Shown here piece by piece: positions 1-7,743 of a stretch of DNA of 45,733 nucleotides. Below the pieces are notes generated by a model, which had not been told where the DNA came from, did no database searches, and saw nothing but the letters and a program-made list of their open reading frames with translations. Position 1 is the first letter of the stretch. Each line of letters opens with the position of its first letter. Both the position numbers and the translations under genes were made by a program. Source of the stretch: CAZJHD01 sp964545855 (GTDB taxonomy: Bacteria; Planctomycetota; UBA1135; JACQFD01); NCBI GenBank assembly GCA_964545855.1, contig CAZJHD010000033.1:1-45733 (forward strand), written 5' to 3'.

Positions 1-26
1 GAAAGGGGTCTGACCCCATTCCCGGG
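1..26. repeat. REP-like palindrome, GGGGTC-t-GACCCC core
   Basis: The core GGGGTCTGACCCC lies at 5-17, flanked by CCATTCCCGGG. Read on the minus strand it follows the methyltransferase stop codon directly, in the order CCCGGG, AATGGGGTCAGACCCC, TTTC: a short hairpin then a T-rich stretch. Related copies lie at 5752-5776, 12269-12372 and 30138-30172. It could act as a terminator or be a REP-type mobile palindrome. The left edge may be cut off by the window. Confidence 0.75.
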
Positions 27-30
27 CCCC

Positions 31-876
31 TCAGAACGCGCGCGCGCGGGCCTGGATGAACGAATAGAAGAAGACCGCGTTCGGGTCGCGGGCGACGCGC
101 GCGAGCTCGGACTTCATGCCCTCCACGACGTCGGCGGGAACGCGCCCGTCTCCGACCAGCTCCGGCGCGCCGCTCAGCAGCAGCTCCGTCCAGTAGCCGA
201 GGAACTCGGCGCGCTCGCCGGGCGCGCGGTTGTCGAGGTGGAAGGTCTTCACCAGCGTCTCGATGTCGCGATAGCCGACGGCCTGCAGGAGATTCCCGAG
301 CTTCGCGCCGACGAAGGGGTCGCCGCCCAGCTCGATCTGGCGGTCGTTGAAGGCCATCCAGTAGCGGAGCGTGTTCGGGCTGTAGGGATCGATGAAGAAC
401 GTCGCGTTCAGCACCTCGCTCACGACGACCGGCGATCCCGGGATGAGCACGCGCCGCAGCTCGCTCAGCACGAGGGACGGGTCGGGAACGTGCTCGAGCA
501 CCCAGCAGATGAACCCCGAGTCGAAGGAGTCGCTCGGGAAGTCGAGCCGGGACGCGTCGCCCTGCACGAGCGAGTAGCGCCCCTTCGCCCAGGGCACGGT
601 CTCGAGGTACTTCCGCGCGCGCGCGATCTGCGTCTCGCTGCGCTCGATGCAGGTGAGGCGGATCTCCGGGAGCCGACGCAGGAGGATCTCGCTCTGGGCG
701 CCGACGCCGCTCCCCACCTCGATCAGGTTGCGACGCCGCAGGAACGGCAGCCCCTCGTGGACCATCGGCTCCAGGAAGCGCGCCTGACGATAGAGACGGT
801 CCTGCTCCTCGCTGGAGTAGCCGTGGAGATAGCCCTCCGGCACCTCGCCCTTCGCGGCATCGGGCTCAGCGGGCAC
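31..876 (-). CDS. Class I SAM-dependent methyltransferase
   Basis: A 281-residue Rossmann-fold methyltransferase. The SAM-binding motif I (LIEVGSGVGA) is at about residues 51-60, an acidic motif II follows (LTCIERSETQ), then the motif III region GDASRLDFPSDSFD. This is the UbiE/Methyltransf_25 type of fold. The sequence does not show the substrate; a small metabolite or a quinone-like acceptor is possible. The start is a GTG at 876 that overlaps the end of the upstream SixA-like gene by 11 bases, so the two are probably translationally coupled. A GGGGTC palindrome follows its stop codon. The fold is confident, the substrate unknown. Confidence 0.85.
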   Translation of the reverse strand: MPAEPDAAKGEVPEGYLHGYSSEEQDRLYRQARFLEPMVHEGLPFLRRRNLIEVGSGVGAQSEILLRRLPEIRLTCIERSETQIARARKYLETVPWAKGRYSLVQGDASRLDFPSDSFDSGFICWVLEHVPDPSLVLSELRRVLIPGSPVVVSEVLNATFFIDPYSPNTLRYWMAFNDRQIELGGDPFVGAKLGNLLQAVGYRDIETLVKTFHLDNRAPGERAEFLGYWTELLLSGAPELVGDGRVPADVVEGMKSELARVARDPNAVFFYSFIQARARAF

Positions 877-1354
877 CGAGCACCTCCGGCGTCGCGAGCC
901 ACACGAGATCGTTCGGGCCGTCGCTGTCCTTCTCGCCGACGTCGACGCGCGCGATCGCGCCCTTCTTGAAGTGGATCGCGAGCTGCAGCCCCGAGATCCA
1001 GCGGCCGAGCGTGAGGCCCATCCCGGGCTCGTGGCCGACGAGCGCGAGACGCGCCTCGGCGCGCGCGCGGACGCGCTGCAGCAGGCGCGCCGGAGCCATC
1101 GGCGGGTCGAGCTCTCCCCAGACCTCGCACGACACGTCGAGCGCCCTGGCGAGGATGTCGCCGGTCTCCCGCGCGCGCACGAGCGGGCTCGTGAGCACGA
1201 TCTCGATCTTGGGGTCGATGCGACGCAGCTGCTTGCCGATCGTCGCGAGCTCCGCGCGTCCGGCGTCCGTGAGCGCGCGGTCGGAGTCGCCGCCGTGGCG
1301 CGCGGGGTCGTAGTCGTCGGCCTTCCCGTGACGGATCAGATAGACGCGTTTCAC
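866..1354 (-). CDS. sixA: SixA-like phosphohistidine phosphatase (histidine phosphatase superfamily)
   Basis: A 162-residue protein of the SixA/phosphoglycerate-mutase-like family, which removes phosphate through a phosphohistidine intermediate. The catalytic R-H-G lies at residues 8-10, right after the first beta strand. The SPLVRARET helix motif follows near residue 56, and the second catalytic histidine is in LVGHEPGM (H108). Length and motif order fit stand-alone SixA proteins. I chose the GTG at 1354 because RHG then sits at the usual N-terminal position; an ATG at 1390 would add 12 residues unlike the family. It overlaps the methyltransferase gene by 11 bases. The target in this organism is unknown. 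Confidence 0.85.
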   Translation of the reverse strand: MKRVYLIRHGKADDYDPARHGGDSDRALTDAGRAELATIGKQLRRIDPKIEIVLTSPLVRARETGDILARALDVSCEVWGELDPPMAPARLLQRVRARAEARLALVGHEPGMGLTLGRWISGLQLAIHFKKGAIARVDVGEKDSDGPNDLVWLATPEVLGAR

Positions 1355-1548
1355 ACGACGCAGACTACCAGCGTCGGCGGCGCGTCCCACGGGCGCGCGG
1401 GAGACGTCGCGCGCGCGTTCCCGGGCGGCGCCTTCGAGCTGCGCGGCGATCCTTGGAGCCGAGGCCTTGCCGGGCGGGGCACGGATCTCGCTCGGAGTCC
1501 CACGCCCTGCTCCCGGGCTGTGTCCTCCGGCGCCGTCGCCGCCCCTCC

Positions 1549-2631
1549 ATGGATCGAGCCGACTCTCGACCTGCAGCCCCGCGCTCGCGCGAGGCCGTCC
1601 AGTCGACGCTCCGGAGCCTCCGCCACCTCGTCGGAGGCACGCCGCTCGTCGCGATCCGATGCCGGCTCGACGGCCGCGACCGGACGGTCTACGCGAAGCT
1701 CGAGTCGCTCAACTTCACGGGGAGCATCAAGGACCGCATGGCCCTCCAGATCCTGCGGGAGGCCTACGACGACGGCGCGATCGAGCCCGGCGACACCATC
1801 GCGGAGGCGAGCAGCGGGAACACGGGGATCTCCTTCGCGGCGCTCGGCCGCGCCCTCGGTCATCCCGTACGAGTCTTCCTGCCCGACTGGATGAGCCGCG
1901 AGCGCGTGGCGGTGATCCGCAGCCTCGGTGCGACGCTCGTTCCGGTGTCGGCCGCGGAGGGAGGCTTCCAGGGGTCCATCGATCGCGCGTGCGACCTGGC
2001 GCGCCGCGAGCCCCACGTGTTCCTGCCGCGGCAGTTCGAGAGTCTCGCCAACGTGCGCGCGCACCTGCAGACCACGGGTCCCGAGATCCGCGAGCAGCTC
2101 CGCTTCCTCGGGAAGCGTCCAACGGCCTTCGTCGCGGGAGTCGGTACCGGAGGCACCGTGATGGGAGTAGGCGCCGACTTGCGAAGCGCCTTCGGCGACG
2201 TGGCGGTGCATCCCCTCGAGCCCGCCTCGTCGCCGACGCTCCGCACGGGGCACAAGGTCGGGACCCATCGGATCCAGGGGATCGGCGACGAATTCGTGCC
2301 GGCGATCGTCGACCTCGCGTGGCTCGACGAGATCGTCGACGTCGCCGACGGCGATGCCATCGCGATGGCGCGCCGTCTCGCCTCGGAGCTGGGGCTCGCC
2401 GTCGGGATCAGCTCGGGGGCGAACTTCCTCGGGGCGCTCGACGTCGCGTGCCGTCAGGGCTCCGGCGCCGTCGTCGCGACGGTCTTCGCCGACAGCAACA
2501 AGAAGTACCTGAGCACGGCGCTGTTCGCGGAGGGCGCGCCGGAGCCATCGCCCTTCGCCGATCGCGTGGAGCTGCTCGGCTTCGACGCCGTCGGACGCGG
2601 CTGTGGCACTTGTCTCCCGGCGCGGAGCTGA
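1549..2631 (+). CDS. PLP-dependent cysteine synthase / cystathionine beta-synthase family protein
   Basis: A 360-residue fold-type II PLP enzyme. The Schiff-base lysine is K61 in NFTGSIKDRMA, the substrate loop is SSGNTG at 88-93, the glycine-rich phosphate-binding loop is GTGGT, and the late GISSGAN motif is present. CysK/CysM enzymes make cysteine from O-acetylserine (or O-phosphoserine) and a sulfur donor. The protein is about 40 residues longer than standard CysK, with a tail ending in a CGTC (CxxC) motif. I use the ATG at 1549; an upstream in-frame ATG at 1453 adds arginine-rich sequence with no family match. Donor substrate and exact subfamily are unresolved. The 194-base gap to the divergent sixA shows no clear element. 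Confidence 0.88.
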   Translation: MDRADSRPAAPRSREAVQSTLRSLRHLVGGTPLVAIRCRLDGRDRTVYAKLESLNFTGSIKDRMALQILREAYDDGAIEPGDTIAEASSGNTGISFAALGRALGHPVRVFLPDWMSRERVAVIRSLGATLVPVSAAEGGFQGSIDRACDLARREPHVFLPRQFESLANVRAHLQTTGPEIREQLRFLGKRPTAFVAGVGTGGTVMGVGADLRSAFGDVAVHPLEPASSPTLRTGHKVGTHRIQGIGDEFVPAIVDLAWLDEIVDVADGDAIAMARRLASELGLAVGISSGANFLGALDVACRQGSGAVVATVFADSNKKYLSTALFAEGAPEPSPFADRVELLGFDAVGRGCGTCLPARS

Positions 2632-2643
2632 CGCGGGCCGTCG

Positions 2644-3417
2644 TCAGCGGCGGGCGATGGCGACCAGCTCGGGCGACTCCGCCGTGAGCGGCTCCTCGTC
2701 GTAGCCGCCGAAGAAGGTCCACTCCGTGAATCCCGCGCGGCCGAGGGCGTCGGCGAGCTCCTCGGGCGGCGTCCAGCGCACCCAGGTCTCCGACCGGTGC
2801 GAGCGCGCGACCTCCCCGCGGGCGTCGAGCTCCTGGTACTCGACGAGGGAGCGCTGCGTGCGCGTCTCCCGGTCGAGCGTCCTCGTGTCCCAGAGACGGA
2901 TGGGAAGGCCCGTGACCGGATGCTTCACCTCGATCTCCATCTCCCTCGCGCCGTCGGCCTGGGCCCAGAATTCGGCGCGCGGGAGCGAGAGGTGGAGCGC
3001 GAGCCGGCCGCCCGGCTCCAGGTGCTCCCGGATGCGCTGCAGCGTCGCGACGCGGCTCGCGTCGTCGAGGGCGTGGGCGAAGGAGTTGAAGGCGCAGATC
3101 GCGAGCGTGTAGCGGCGGCCCATCGCGAAGCTCTTCATGTCGCCGCGCACGAGCTTCGGCGAGAAGCCGGCGGCGTCGGCCTTGCGGCGCGCGCGCTCCA
3201 GCATCGGCGCGTGGAGGTCGACGCCGTCGGCGTCGATGCCGGCGGCGAGGAGTCGCAGGAGGATACGACCCGTTCCGCAGCCGACCTCGAGCACCGGCCC
3301 TCGCGCCTCGCGCGCGAGGGCGAGCCAGCACGGCACGTCGAACTCGAGTGCGTCGAAGACCGCGTCGTACAGCTCGCCGTCGTCGAACGGCGTCGCGCCC
3401 GTGCTGCCTGGGGCCAT
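2644..3417 (-). CDS. Class I SAM-dependent methyltransferase
   Basis: A 257-residue methyltransferase. Motif I is VLEVGCGTGRIL (about residues 42-53), the acidic residue after strand 2 lies in DADGVDLHAPML, and GDMKSFAMGRRY follows at the motif III position. The C-terminal half, with paired charged strands, fits the Methyltransf_25/SAM-MTase group. I start at the ATG at 3417, about 30 residues before motif I; the longer open frame upstream is arginine-rich shadow sequence. It converges with the cysteine-synthase-like gene, 12 bases away. Substrate unknown. Confidence 0.88.
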   Translation of the reverse strand: MAPGSTGATPFDDGELYDAVFDALEFDVPCWLALAREARGPVLEVGCGTGRILLRLLAAGIDADGVDLHAPMLERARRKADAAGFSPKLVRGDMKSFAMGRRYTLAICAFNSFAHALDDASRVATLQRIREHLEPGGRLALHLSLPRAEFWAQADGAREMEIEVKHPVTGLPIRLWDTRTLDRETRTQRSLVEYQELDARGEVARSHRSETWVRWTPPEELADALGRAGFTEWTFFGGYDEEPLTAESPELVAIARR

Positions 3418-3500
3418 GGCCGCGGATCCTACGCACGAGCGCGCCCGCGATCGAGCGCGCAGGCTCGGGCTCCTTCGAGCGGGCGCGGGGGCTCGGTGTC

Positions 3501-4535
3501 TCAGCGGCTCTCGCGGCGCGGCGTCGCGTCCGCGTCGAGGCGGCGAAGGATCTCCTCGATCCGCTCCTCGAGCTTCGAGAGCCGTGCCGCGATCTCGCCG
3601 AGACGGCTGTCGTCCTCCTGGAATTCGTTCTTCGCGGGAGACCTGCGGCTCGTGCTCCACCGGCCGTCCTCGAAGAGGAACCCGATCGTCGGCACCTCGG
3701 CGAGGTAGGGCACGGAGCTCTTCGTCTTCGCGCTCTCCTTGGCCGCTTCGCGCGCCGCCTCCTTGGCCTTCGCGACGGCGGCCTGCGTCAGCGCCTGCAG
3801 GAGGAGCGGTTCGGAGACGGTTCGGGCGGCCGCTGCGGACCCGAGCGCGGTGAGGACTTCGTCCGTGGCGGTGTTGGCGTTCAGCCGGCGCCAGGCGCCG
3901 GAGAGGCCGTCGTCGCGAAGGGTGGCGACGAGGGAGGCCTCGCCGAGGCACACGCGCATCGTCCGCGCCTCACCGCGGCGCATCAGCTCGAGCGCGACCT
4001 CGTCGCCCGGCGAGCAGCCGGCGAGGCATTCCCGGATGGCGTCCACCGACGCCGCGCCGCCGCCGATCCCGGTGATCACGTCGTGCAGGCGGACGCCCGC
4101 GACCTCCGCTGGGCCGCCGTCGTCGAGCCCCGTCACGACGGAGGACTTCGCCGCCTCGACGCCGAGCTGCGCGGCGAGAGCCTCCGGCACCTCGCCCAGG
4201 TGGACGCCCATCTGCGCGCGGCGCGCGGGGGACGTCGCCCGCAGCTCGATGCGGCCATCGTCGGTCTTCGCGATCCGCACGACGGCGCCCCCACGCTCGT
4301 CGAGGATCGTGACGTCCTCTCCGTCGACGCGGACCCGCTCGGCCGAGAGCACCACGCCGCCACGCGTGATGGACAGGCGGCCGTCGGCGCCGGTCTCGAC
4401 GCGGTAGGTGCCGCCAGTCCCGTCGGAGAGCGTGAGAGTCCGGCCGATGATTCGGACGTCCTGGTCCTGACGAGGCGCCGGCGGCGGGGCGAGCGTCGGA
4501 ATCGCGAGCAGCAGCGAGAGCGTCGTCGAGAGCAT
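3501..4535 (-). CDS. Secreted PDZ-domain protein with C-terminal coiled coil
   Basis: A 344-residue protein with a short N-terminal hydrophobic signal (residues 1-20), a beta-rich region (about 28-100), a PDZ domain (about 108-198, with the carboxylate-binding MGVHLGEVPEAL and a GGPAEVAGVRLHDVI turn), an Ala/Lys-rich helix and a C-terminal coiled coil (about 312-338). There is no protease domain, so it is probably a periplasmic adaptor or scaffold rather than an HtrA/DegP enzyme. It lies 67 bases after a putative anti-sigma gene and in the same direction, so it may belong to the sigma factor's signalling unit. The PDZ call is firm; the role is inference. Confidence 0.75.
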   Translation of the reverse strand: MLSTTLSLLLAIPTLAPPPAPRQDQDVRIIGRTLTLSDGTGGTYRVETGADGRLSITRGGVVLSAERVRVDGEDVTILDERGGAVVRIAKTDDGRIELRATSPARRAQMGVHLGEVPEALAAQLGVEAAKSSVVTGLDDGGPAEVAGVRLHDVITGIGGGAASVDAIRECLAGCSPGDEVALELMRRGEARTMRVCLGEASLVATLRDDGLSGAWRRLNANTATDEVLTALGSAAAARTVSEPLLLQALTQAAVAKAKEAAREAAKESAKTKSSVPYLAEVPTIGFLFEDGRWSTSRRSPAKNEFQEDDSRLGEIAARLSKLEERIEEILRRLDADATPRRESR

Positions 4536-4602
4536 GGAATCTCCGGGCGGTCGGCCGAGGAAGGGGAGCGAAGCGATGGTCGGAGGGACGGCGTGCCCGC
4601 GC

Positions 4603-5148
4603 TCAGAGGCGCGTGGCGGAGGCGAGCCAGGCGAGGTCGACGGGCGTCGGGACGGGCCTGCCCAGGTCGTCGATGCCGACCTCGAAGAGCCCGTCGAGCG
4701 TCTCGCGCTCGAGGATGGGCTGCAGGTAGAGCACCTCGACGCGGCCCGACGGATCGCGCCGCGTCTCGAGGAGGATGCGCGGGAGCTCCGTCGCGAGCGC
4801 CGGCACCGGCGACGGAGACGCGGGCGCGGCGGGCGCGCCGTCGGGAATCAGCGCCACGGCCGCGAGCACGGCCGCCGCGATCCAGCCGGCCCAGGGGAAG
4901 ACCCGGGGAATCAGCGCCGCGGCGCGCGCGCGCGCAGGCGTCTCGGCACTCGCCTCGACGCTGGCGGCGATCGTCTCGAGACCGATCGCGGCGCGCGCGA
5001 GCGCGCCCTGATCGCGCAGAGCGGCGACGAGGGCGCGGTCGAGCGCCGGATCCTCTCCGCGACGTCGCTCGATCGCGTCCCAGTCGGCGTCGTCCGCCGT
5101 CAGCGAGACGGCGCGGTGGATGAGGAGGTCGTCGTGCTCGATCTTCAT
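4603..5148 (-). CDS. Putative single-pass anti-sigma factor
   Basis: A 181-residue protein with a helical N-terminal region rich in Asp/Arg/Ala (1-82), one transmembrane segment (about 84-102, FPWAGWIAAAVLAAVAL) and an extracytoplasmic domain of about 80 residues with a RVEVLYLQPILER strand pattern. Its ATG overlaps the ECF sigma stop codon as ATGA, the usual coupling for sigma/anti-sigma pairs. The HxxxCxxC zinc motif of ZAS-type anti-sigma factors is absent, so it would belong to a non-zinc class. The call rests on topology and gene order, not on a recognised domain. Confidence 0.65.
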   Translation of the reverse strand: MKIEHDDLLIHRAVSLTADDADWDAIERRRGEDPALDRALVAALRDQGALARAAIGLETIAASVEASAETPARARAAALIPRVFPWAGWIAAAVLAAVALIPDGAPAAPASPSPVPALATELPRILLETRRDPSGRVEVLYLQPILERETLDGLFEVGIDDLGRPVPTPVDLAWLASATRL

Positions 5149-5711
5149 GGGCGGGTCGTTCGTGTCTCGAGAGCGTTCGCGCCCTCGCGCAGCAGGCGCC
5201 GCGCGCGCGCGAGGCGTGTTTCGATGGTGGTGACCGGGACGCCGAGGGTCTCGGCCACCTCGGCCTGCGAGAGCCCGCGGACCGCCTGCAGGAGGAGCGG
5301 CTCGCGGTAGGCGGAGGGAAGCGCGCGCAGTCGCTCCATCAGGCGCTCGAGCGACTCCCGCGCGTGGCGCGCGGCGGACTCGTCGCGCGCCGCGGGCAGC
5401 GCCGCGTCCGCGTCGCCCAGGGGGCGCAGGGCGCGCCGGCGCGCCGACTCGCGTCGGCCCGCCGAGCGCGCGACGTTCCATGCGACGACGCGGAGCCACG
5501 GACGGAAGCGATCGGTCTCGCGCAGCGTCGCGATGCGCTGCACGAGGCCGACGGCCACCTCCTGGAGGAGGTCCTCCAGGTCGGCGCCCGACGGAGCGTG
5601 GGCGAGCAGGGTCGCGGCCACCCAGCCGCGATGCGCGCGCCAGAGCGCGCCCACCGCCTCGGGGTCGCCGGACCGCGCGCGCTCGATCAGCGCCGGGTTC
5701 GGATCGTCCAT
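5145..5711 (-). CDS. ECF RNA polymerase sigma factor
   Basis: A 188-residue sigma-70 family protein with only regions 2 and 4. Region 2 spans about residues 25-85 (DLEDLLQEVAVGLVQRI, then FRPWLRVVAWNVARS); region 4 spans about 120-175 (LPSAYREPLLLQAVRGLSQA, then the helix-turn-helix VAETLGVPVTTIETRLARAR). It is the first gene of a unit with the putative anti-sigma factor (4-base overlap) and the PDZ protein. By analogy with other ECF systems it would direct polymerase to envelope- or stress-response promoters. The target regulon is not visible here. Confidence 0.92.
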   Translation of the reverse strand: MDDPNPALIERARSGDPEAVGALWRAHRGWVAATLLAHAPSGADLEDLLQEVAVGLVQRIATLRETDRFRPWLRVVAWNVARSAGRRESARRRALRPLGDADAALPAARDESAARHARESLERLMERLRALPSAYREPLLLQAVRGLSQAEVAETLGVPVTTIETRLARARRLLREGANALETRTTRP

Positions 5712-5751
5712 GGACGAGGATCAGAGACGCGGCACGGCGGCCGATCCGTCA

Positions 5752-5776
5752 CGAAATGGGGCCCGACCCCATTTCG
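5752..5776. repeat. Palindrome related to the GGGGTC element
   Basis: Ten-base perfect arms (CGAAATGGGG and CCCCATTTCG) flank a five-base centre, CCCGA. On the minus strand the core reads GGGGTCGGGCCCC, i.e. the GGGGTC element with a T-G wobble in the stem. It ends three bases after the M23 gene's stop codon, so it could terminate that transcript. It is the most diverged of the four copies. Confidence 0.7.
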
Positions 5777-5779
5777 ATC

Positions 5780-7633
5780 TCAGGGCGCGATCGTGACGCG
5801 GAGGCCGTTCGAGAGGACGAAGGTCGTCGTCGAGGGCTCGAAGGCGAGCCACTGGAGCGGGTACTTGTTGCCGATGATCGCGGGGGTGGGCGGCACGGCG
5901 ACCGTGAAGGCGACGCGCCCCTGCGCGTCGAAGACCCAGGCCGGGTCGAGCAGGAAGCCCGAGGTCGCCACGTCGATCACGAAGGAGCCGGGGTTGCCTC
6001 CGATCAGAAGCGACAGGGGGATCTCCGACGGGTTGTCATCGGAGTAGCCGAGCGTGAAGGCCTGGCCCGGCGGACCGCAGGCGGCGAAGAAGGAGGCCGT
6101 TCCGGCGGAGACCGACACCGGACTCGTCGCCGCGAGCCGACCCGAGTTCGGGTACGCAACGCTGTCGAACGGGACCGCCGCCGCCGTCGTCAGGACGCGG
6201 GAGGCCTTCGTCGTGGGGCCGTCGTGGGTGGCGTCCTTCGGCGTCACCTCGCAGACGACGAGCGCGCCCGGCGGCGCCACGTGATGCGCGAGCACGTCGG
6301 AGCGCGCGGCGTTCACCACGTCGCGCACGACGGCGCCGTTCGCACGCCAGAGGAATCGGTGCGAGACGACGTCGAAGTCGGGATCGTCGGAGAGGACCGG
6401 CGACGTGACGCGGCAGACGAGGGGGTCGTTGACCGTGGCGACGGCCGGCTCGAGCACCGCCGTGATCGGGCGCGGAGCGGAGTTCGTCCCGGGCACGACG
6501 ACGTCGACCACTTCGAATGGCACGTTCGCGACCTCGACGCCCTGGAGTTCGTGATGGAGCCGGTAGGTGCCGTTCACGTCGAAGGGGCTTGGGAACGGCA
6601 TGAACCACTGGATCCAGAGCCAGTCGGAGGAGATTGGCTGCGGGTTGCCGAGGGAGAAGGGCGTCCCGGAGTCGAAGGCGACGGATCCGTTCGGCTTCTC
6701 GATCCAGGTGCGGACGGTGCCGTTCGCAGGGAGGTTGCCGTAGCGGAACCAGTAGTAGATGGCGAAAGAGTTCTTCGCGATCTGGCCGATCCGCGGGAAC
6801 GGATTGAGCGGCGGGTTCGGATAGCCCTGGCTCGGTGCGTCGAAGAGGCCGATGTCGGTGCAGTAGGGCGTCGTCGGAAAGAGAACTGGATTCGCCCAGA
6901 GATTCGGATTCGGGTTGCAGGGGCCGGCGAAGGGCTCGACGGGCACGCCGTTCAGGTCGATGCCGAAGTGGAGATGGGGTCCGCTGCTGTTGCCGCTCGA
7001 TCCCACGAGTCCGATCTGCTGCCCCGATTTCACCGGCTGGCCGACGGTCACCGCGACGCTGTTCTTCTTCAGGTGGAAGTACCAGGTGACCCACCCGCCC
7101 CCGTGGTCGATGGCAACCACGTTGCTCGGCTGGCCGACGGGGACCGTCTCCATGTCGAAGTAGCCGTCGATGGCGACGATCACCGTGCCGTCGAGCGCGG
7201 CGTAGACCGGCACGCCGATCGTCTGGTATTCGAAGGTGGGCACGTGCGCGTCGATGCCCGCGTGCGTGTTGTAGGTGAACGAGCCGCACAGGTAGTCGAG
7301 GATCCCGAAGGTGGGATCGAGGTCGACGAAGTTCCGGACGTAGAGGTCCTCGTAGAGCCAGCCCGACATGGGGAAGAAGGGGAGTGGCGGCGCCGAGGCG
7401 TCGGCAGTGCCCGTCGTGCTCACGGGGCCGAAGGCGCTCTCGTAGGCGGCGAGCGCCGCGTCGATGGCGGCCTGGTCGGCGGGCGAGGGGCCATCGGGCG
7501 CATTGCGCTCAGCGAGCGACCCGCCGCCGAACCGAACGCCGGCGCCGGCGGGAGGCGACGCCGATTGCGCGAGGAGAATGGGAGCGACGAGCGAGGGAGC
7601 GAGGACCGACGCGACGACGAGCGGGAGTCTCAT
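5780..7633 (-). CDS. Secreted M23-family metallopeptidase (LytM-like) with C-terminal beta domain
   Basis: A 617-residue protein with an N-terminal signal peptide (about 1-23) and an M23 (lysostaphin/LytM) domain at about 120-240. The zinc and catalytic residues are visible: H124 and D128 in HAGIDAH, H187 in WYFHL, and the HLH pair H220/H222. M23 enzymes cleave peptide cross-links in peptidoglycan, though some members are inactive scaffolds; here the full site is kept. After it come Ig-like beta regions and a C-terminal segment ending in LSNGLRVTIAP, which resembles the end of the other large secreted proteins in this window. The ATG at 7633 directly precedes the signal peptide; the longer upstream frame is shadow. 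Confidence 0.88.
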   Translation of the reverse strand: MRLPLVVASVLAPSLVAPILLAQSASPPAGAGVRFGGGSLAERNAPDGPSPADQAAIDAALAAYESAFGPVSTTGTADASAPPLPFFPMSGWLYEDLYVRNFVDLDPTFGILDYLCGSFTYNTHAGIDAHVPTFEYQTIGVPVYAALDGTVIVAIDGYFDMETVPVGQPSNVVAIDHGGGWVTWYFHLKKNSVAVTVGQPVKSGQQIGLVGSSGNSSGPHLHFGIDLNGVPVEPFAGPCNPNPNLWANPVLFPTTPYCTDIGLFDAPSQGYPNPPLNPFPRIGQIAKNSFAIYYWFRYGNLPANGTVRTWIEKPNGSVAFDSGTPFSLGNPQPISSDWLWIQWFMPFPSPFDVNGTYRLHHELQGVEVANVPFEVVDVVVPGTNSAPRPITAVLEPAVATVNDPLVCRVTSPVLSDDPDFDVVSHRFLWRANGAVVRDVVNAARSDVLAHHVAPPGALVVCEVTPKDATHDGPTTKASRVLTTAAAVPFDSVAYPNSGRLAATSPVSVSAGTASFFAACGPPGQAFTLGYSDDNPSEIPLSLLIGGNPGSFVIDVATSGFLLDPAWVFDAQGRVAFTVAVPPTPAIIGNKYPLQWLAFEPSTTTFVLSNGLRVTIAP

Positions 7634-7663
7634 GGGGCGATTCCCAGCCGAGGGGGACTTCCG

Positions 7664-7693
7664 TTGTAACCGGACTCTCCAAGTCGAGGGAGT
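7664..7693 (+). promoter_or_regulatory. Possible MerR-type metal-responsive operator before copA
   Basis: In the 110-base divergent gap, a -35-like TTGTAA (7664-7669) is followed by an imperfect dyad ACTCTCC...GGGAGT (7674-7693), with five of the six outer pairs complementary. MerR/CueR/ZntR sites place such a dyad between a -35 and a -10 with a long spacer. No convincing -10 is visible, and no merR-family gene lies in this window. Confidence 0.2.
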
Positions 7694-7743
7694 AACTGAC
7701 CCGCGACGTAGGATCGCGCTCCCAGGAATCAGCGGAGCAGAAC

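Noticed and set aside
5480..7669. A 729-codon plus-strand open frame opposite the M23 peptidase
   Set aside because: The minus strand has a signal peptide and the complete M23 active site; this frame is Arg-rich with no family features.
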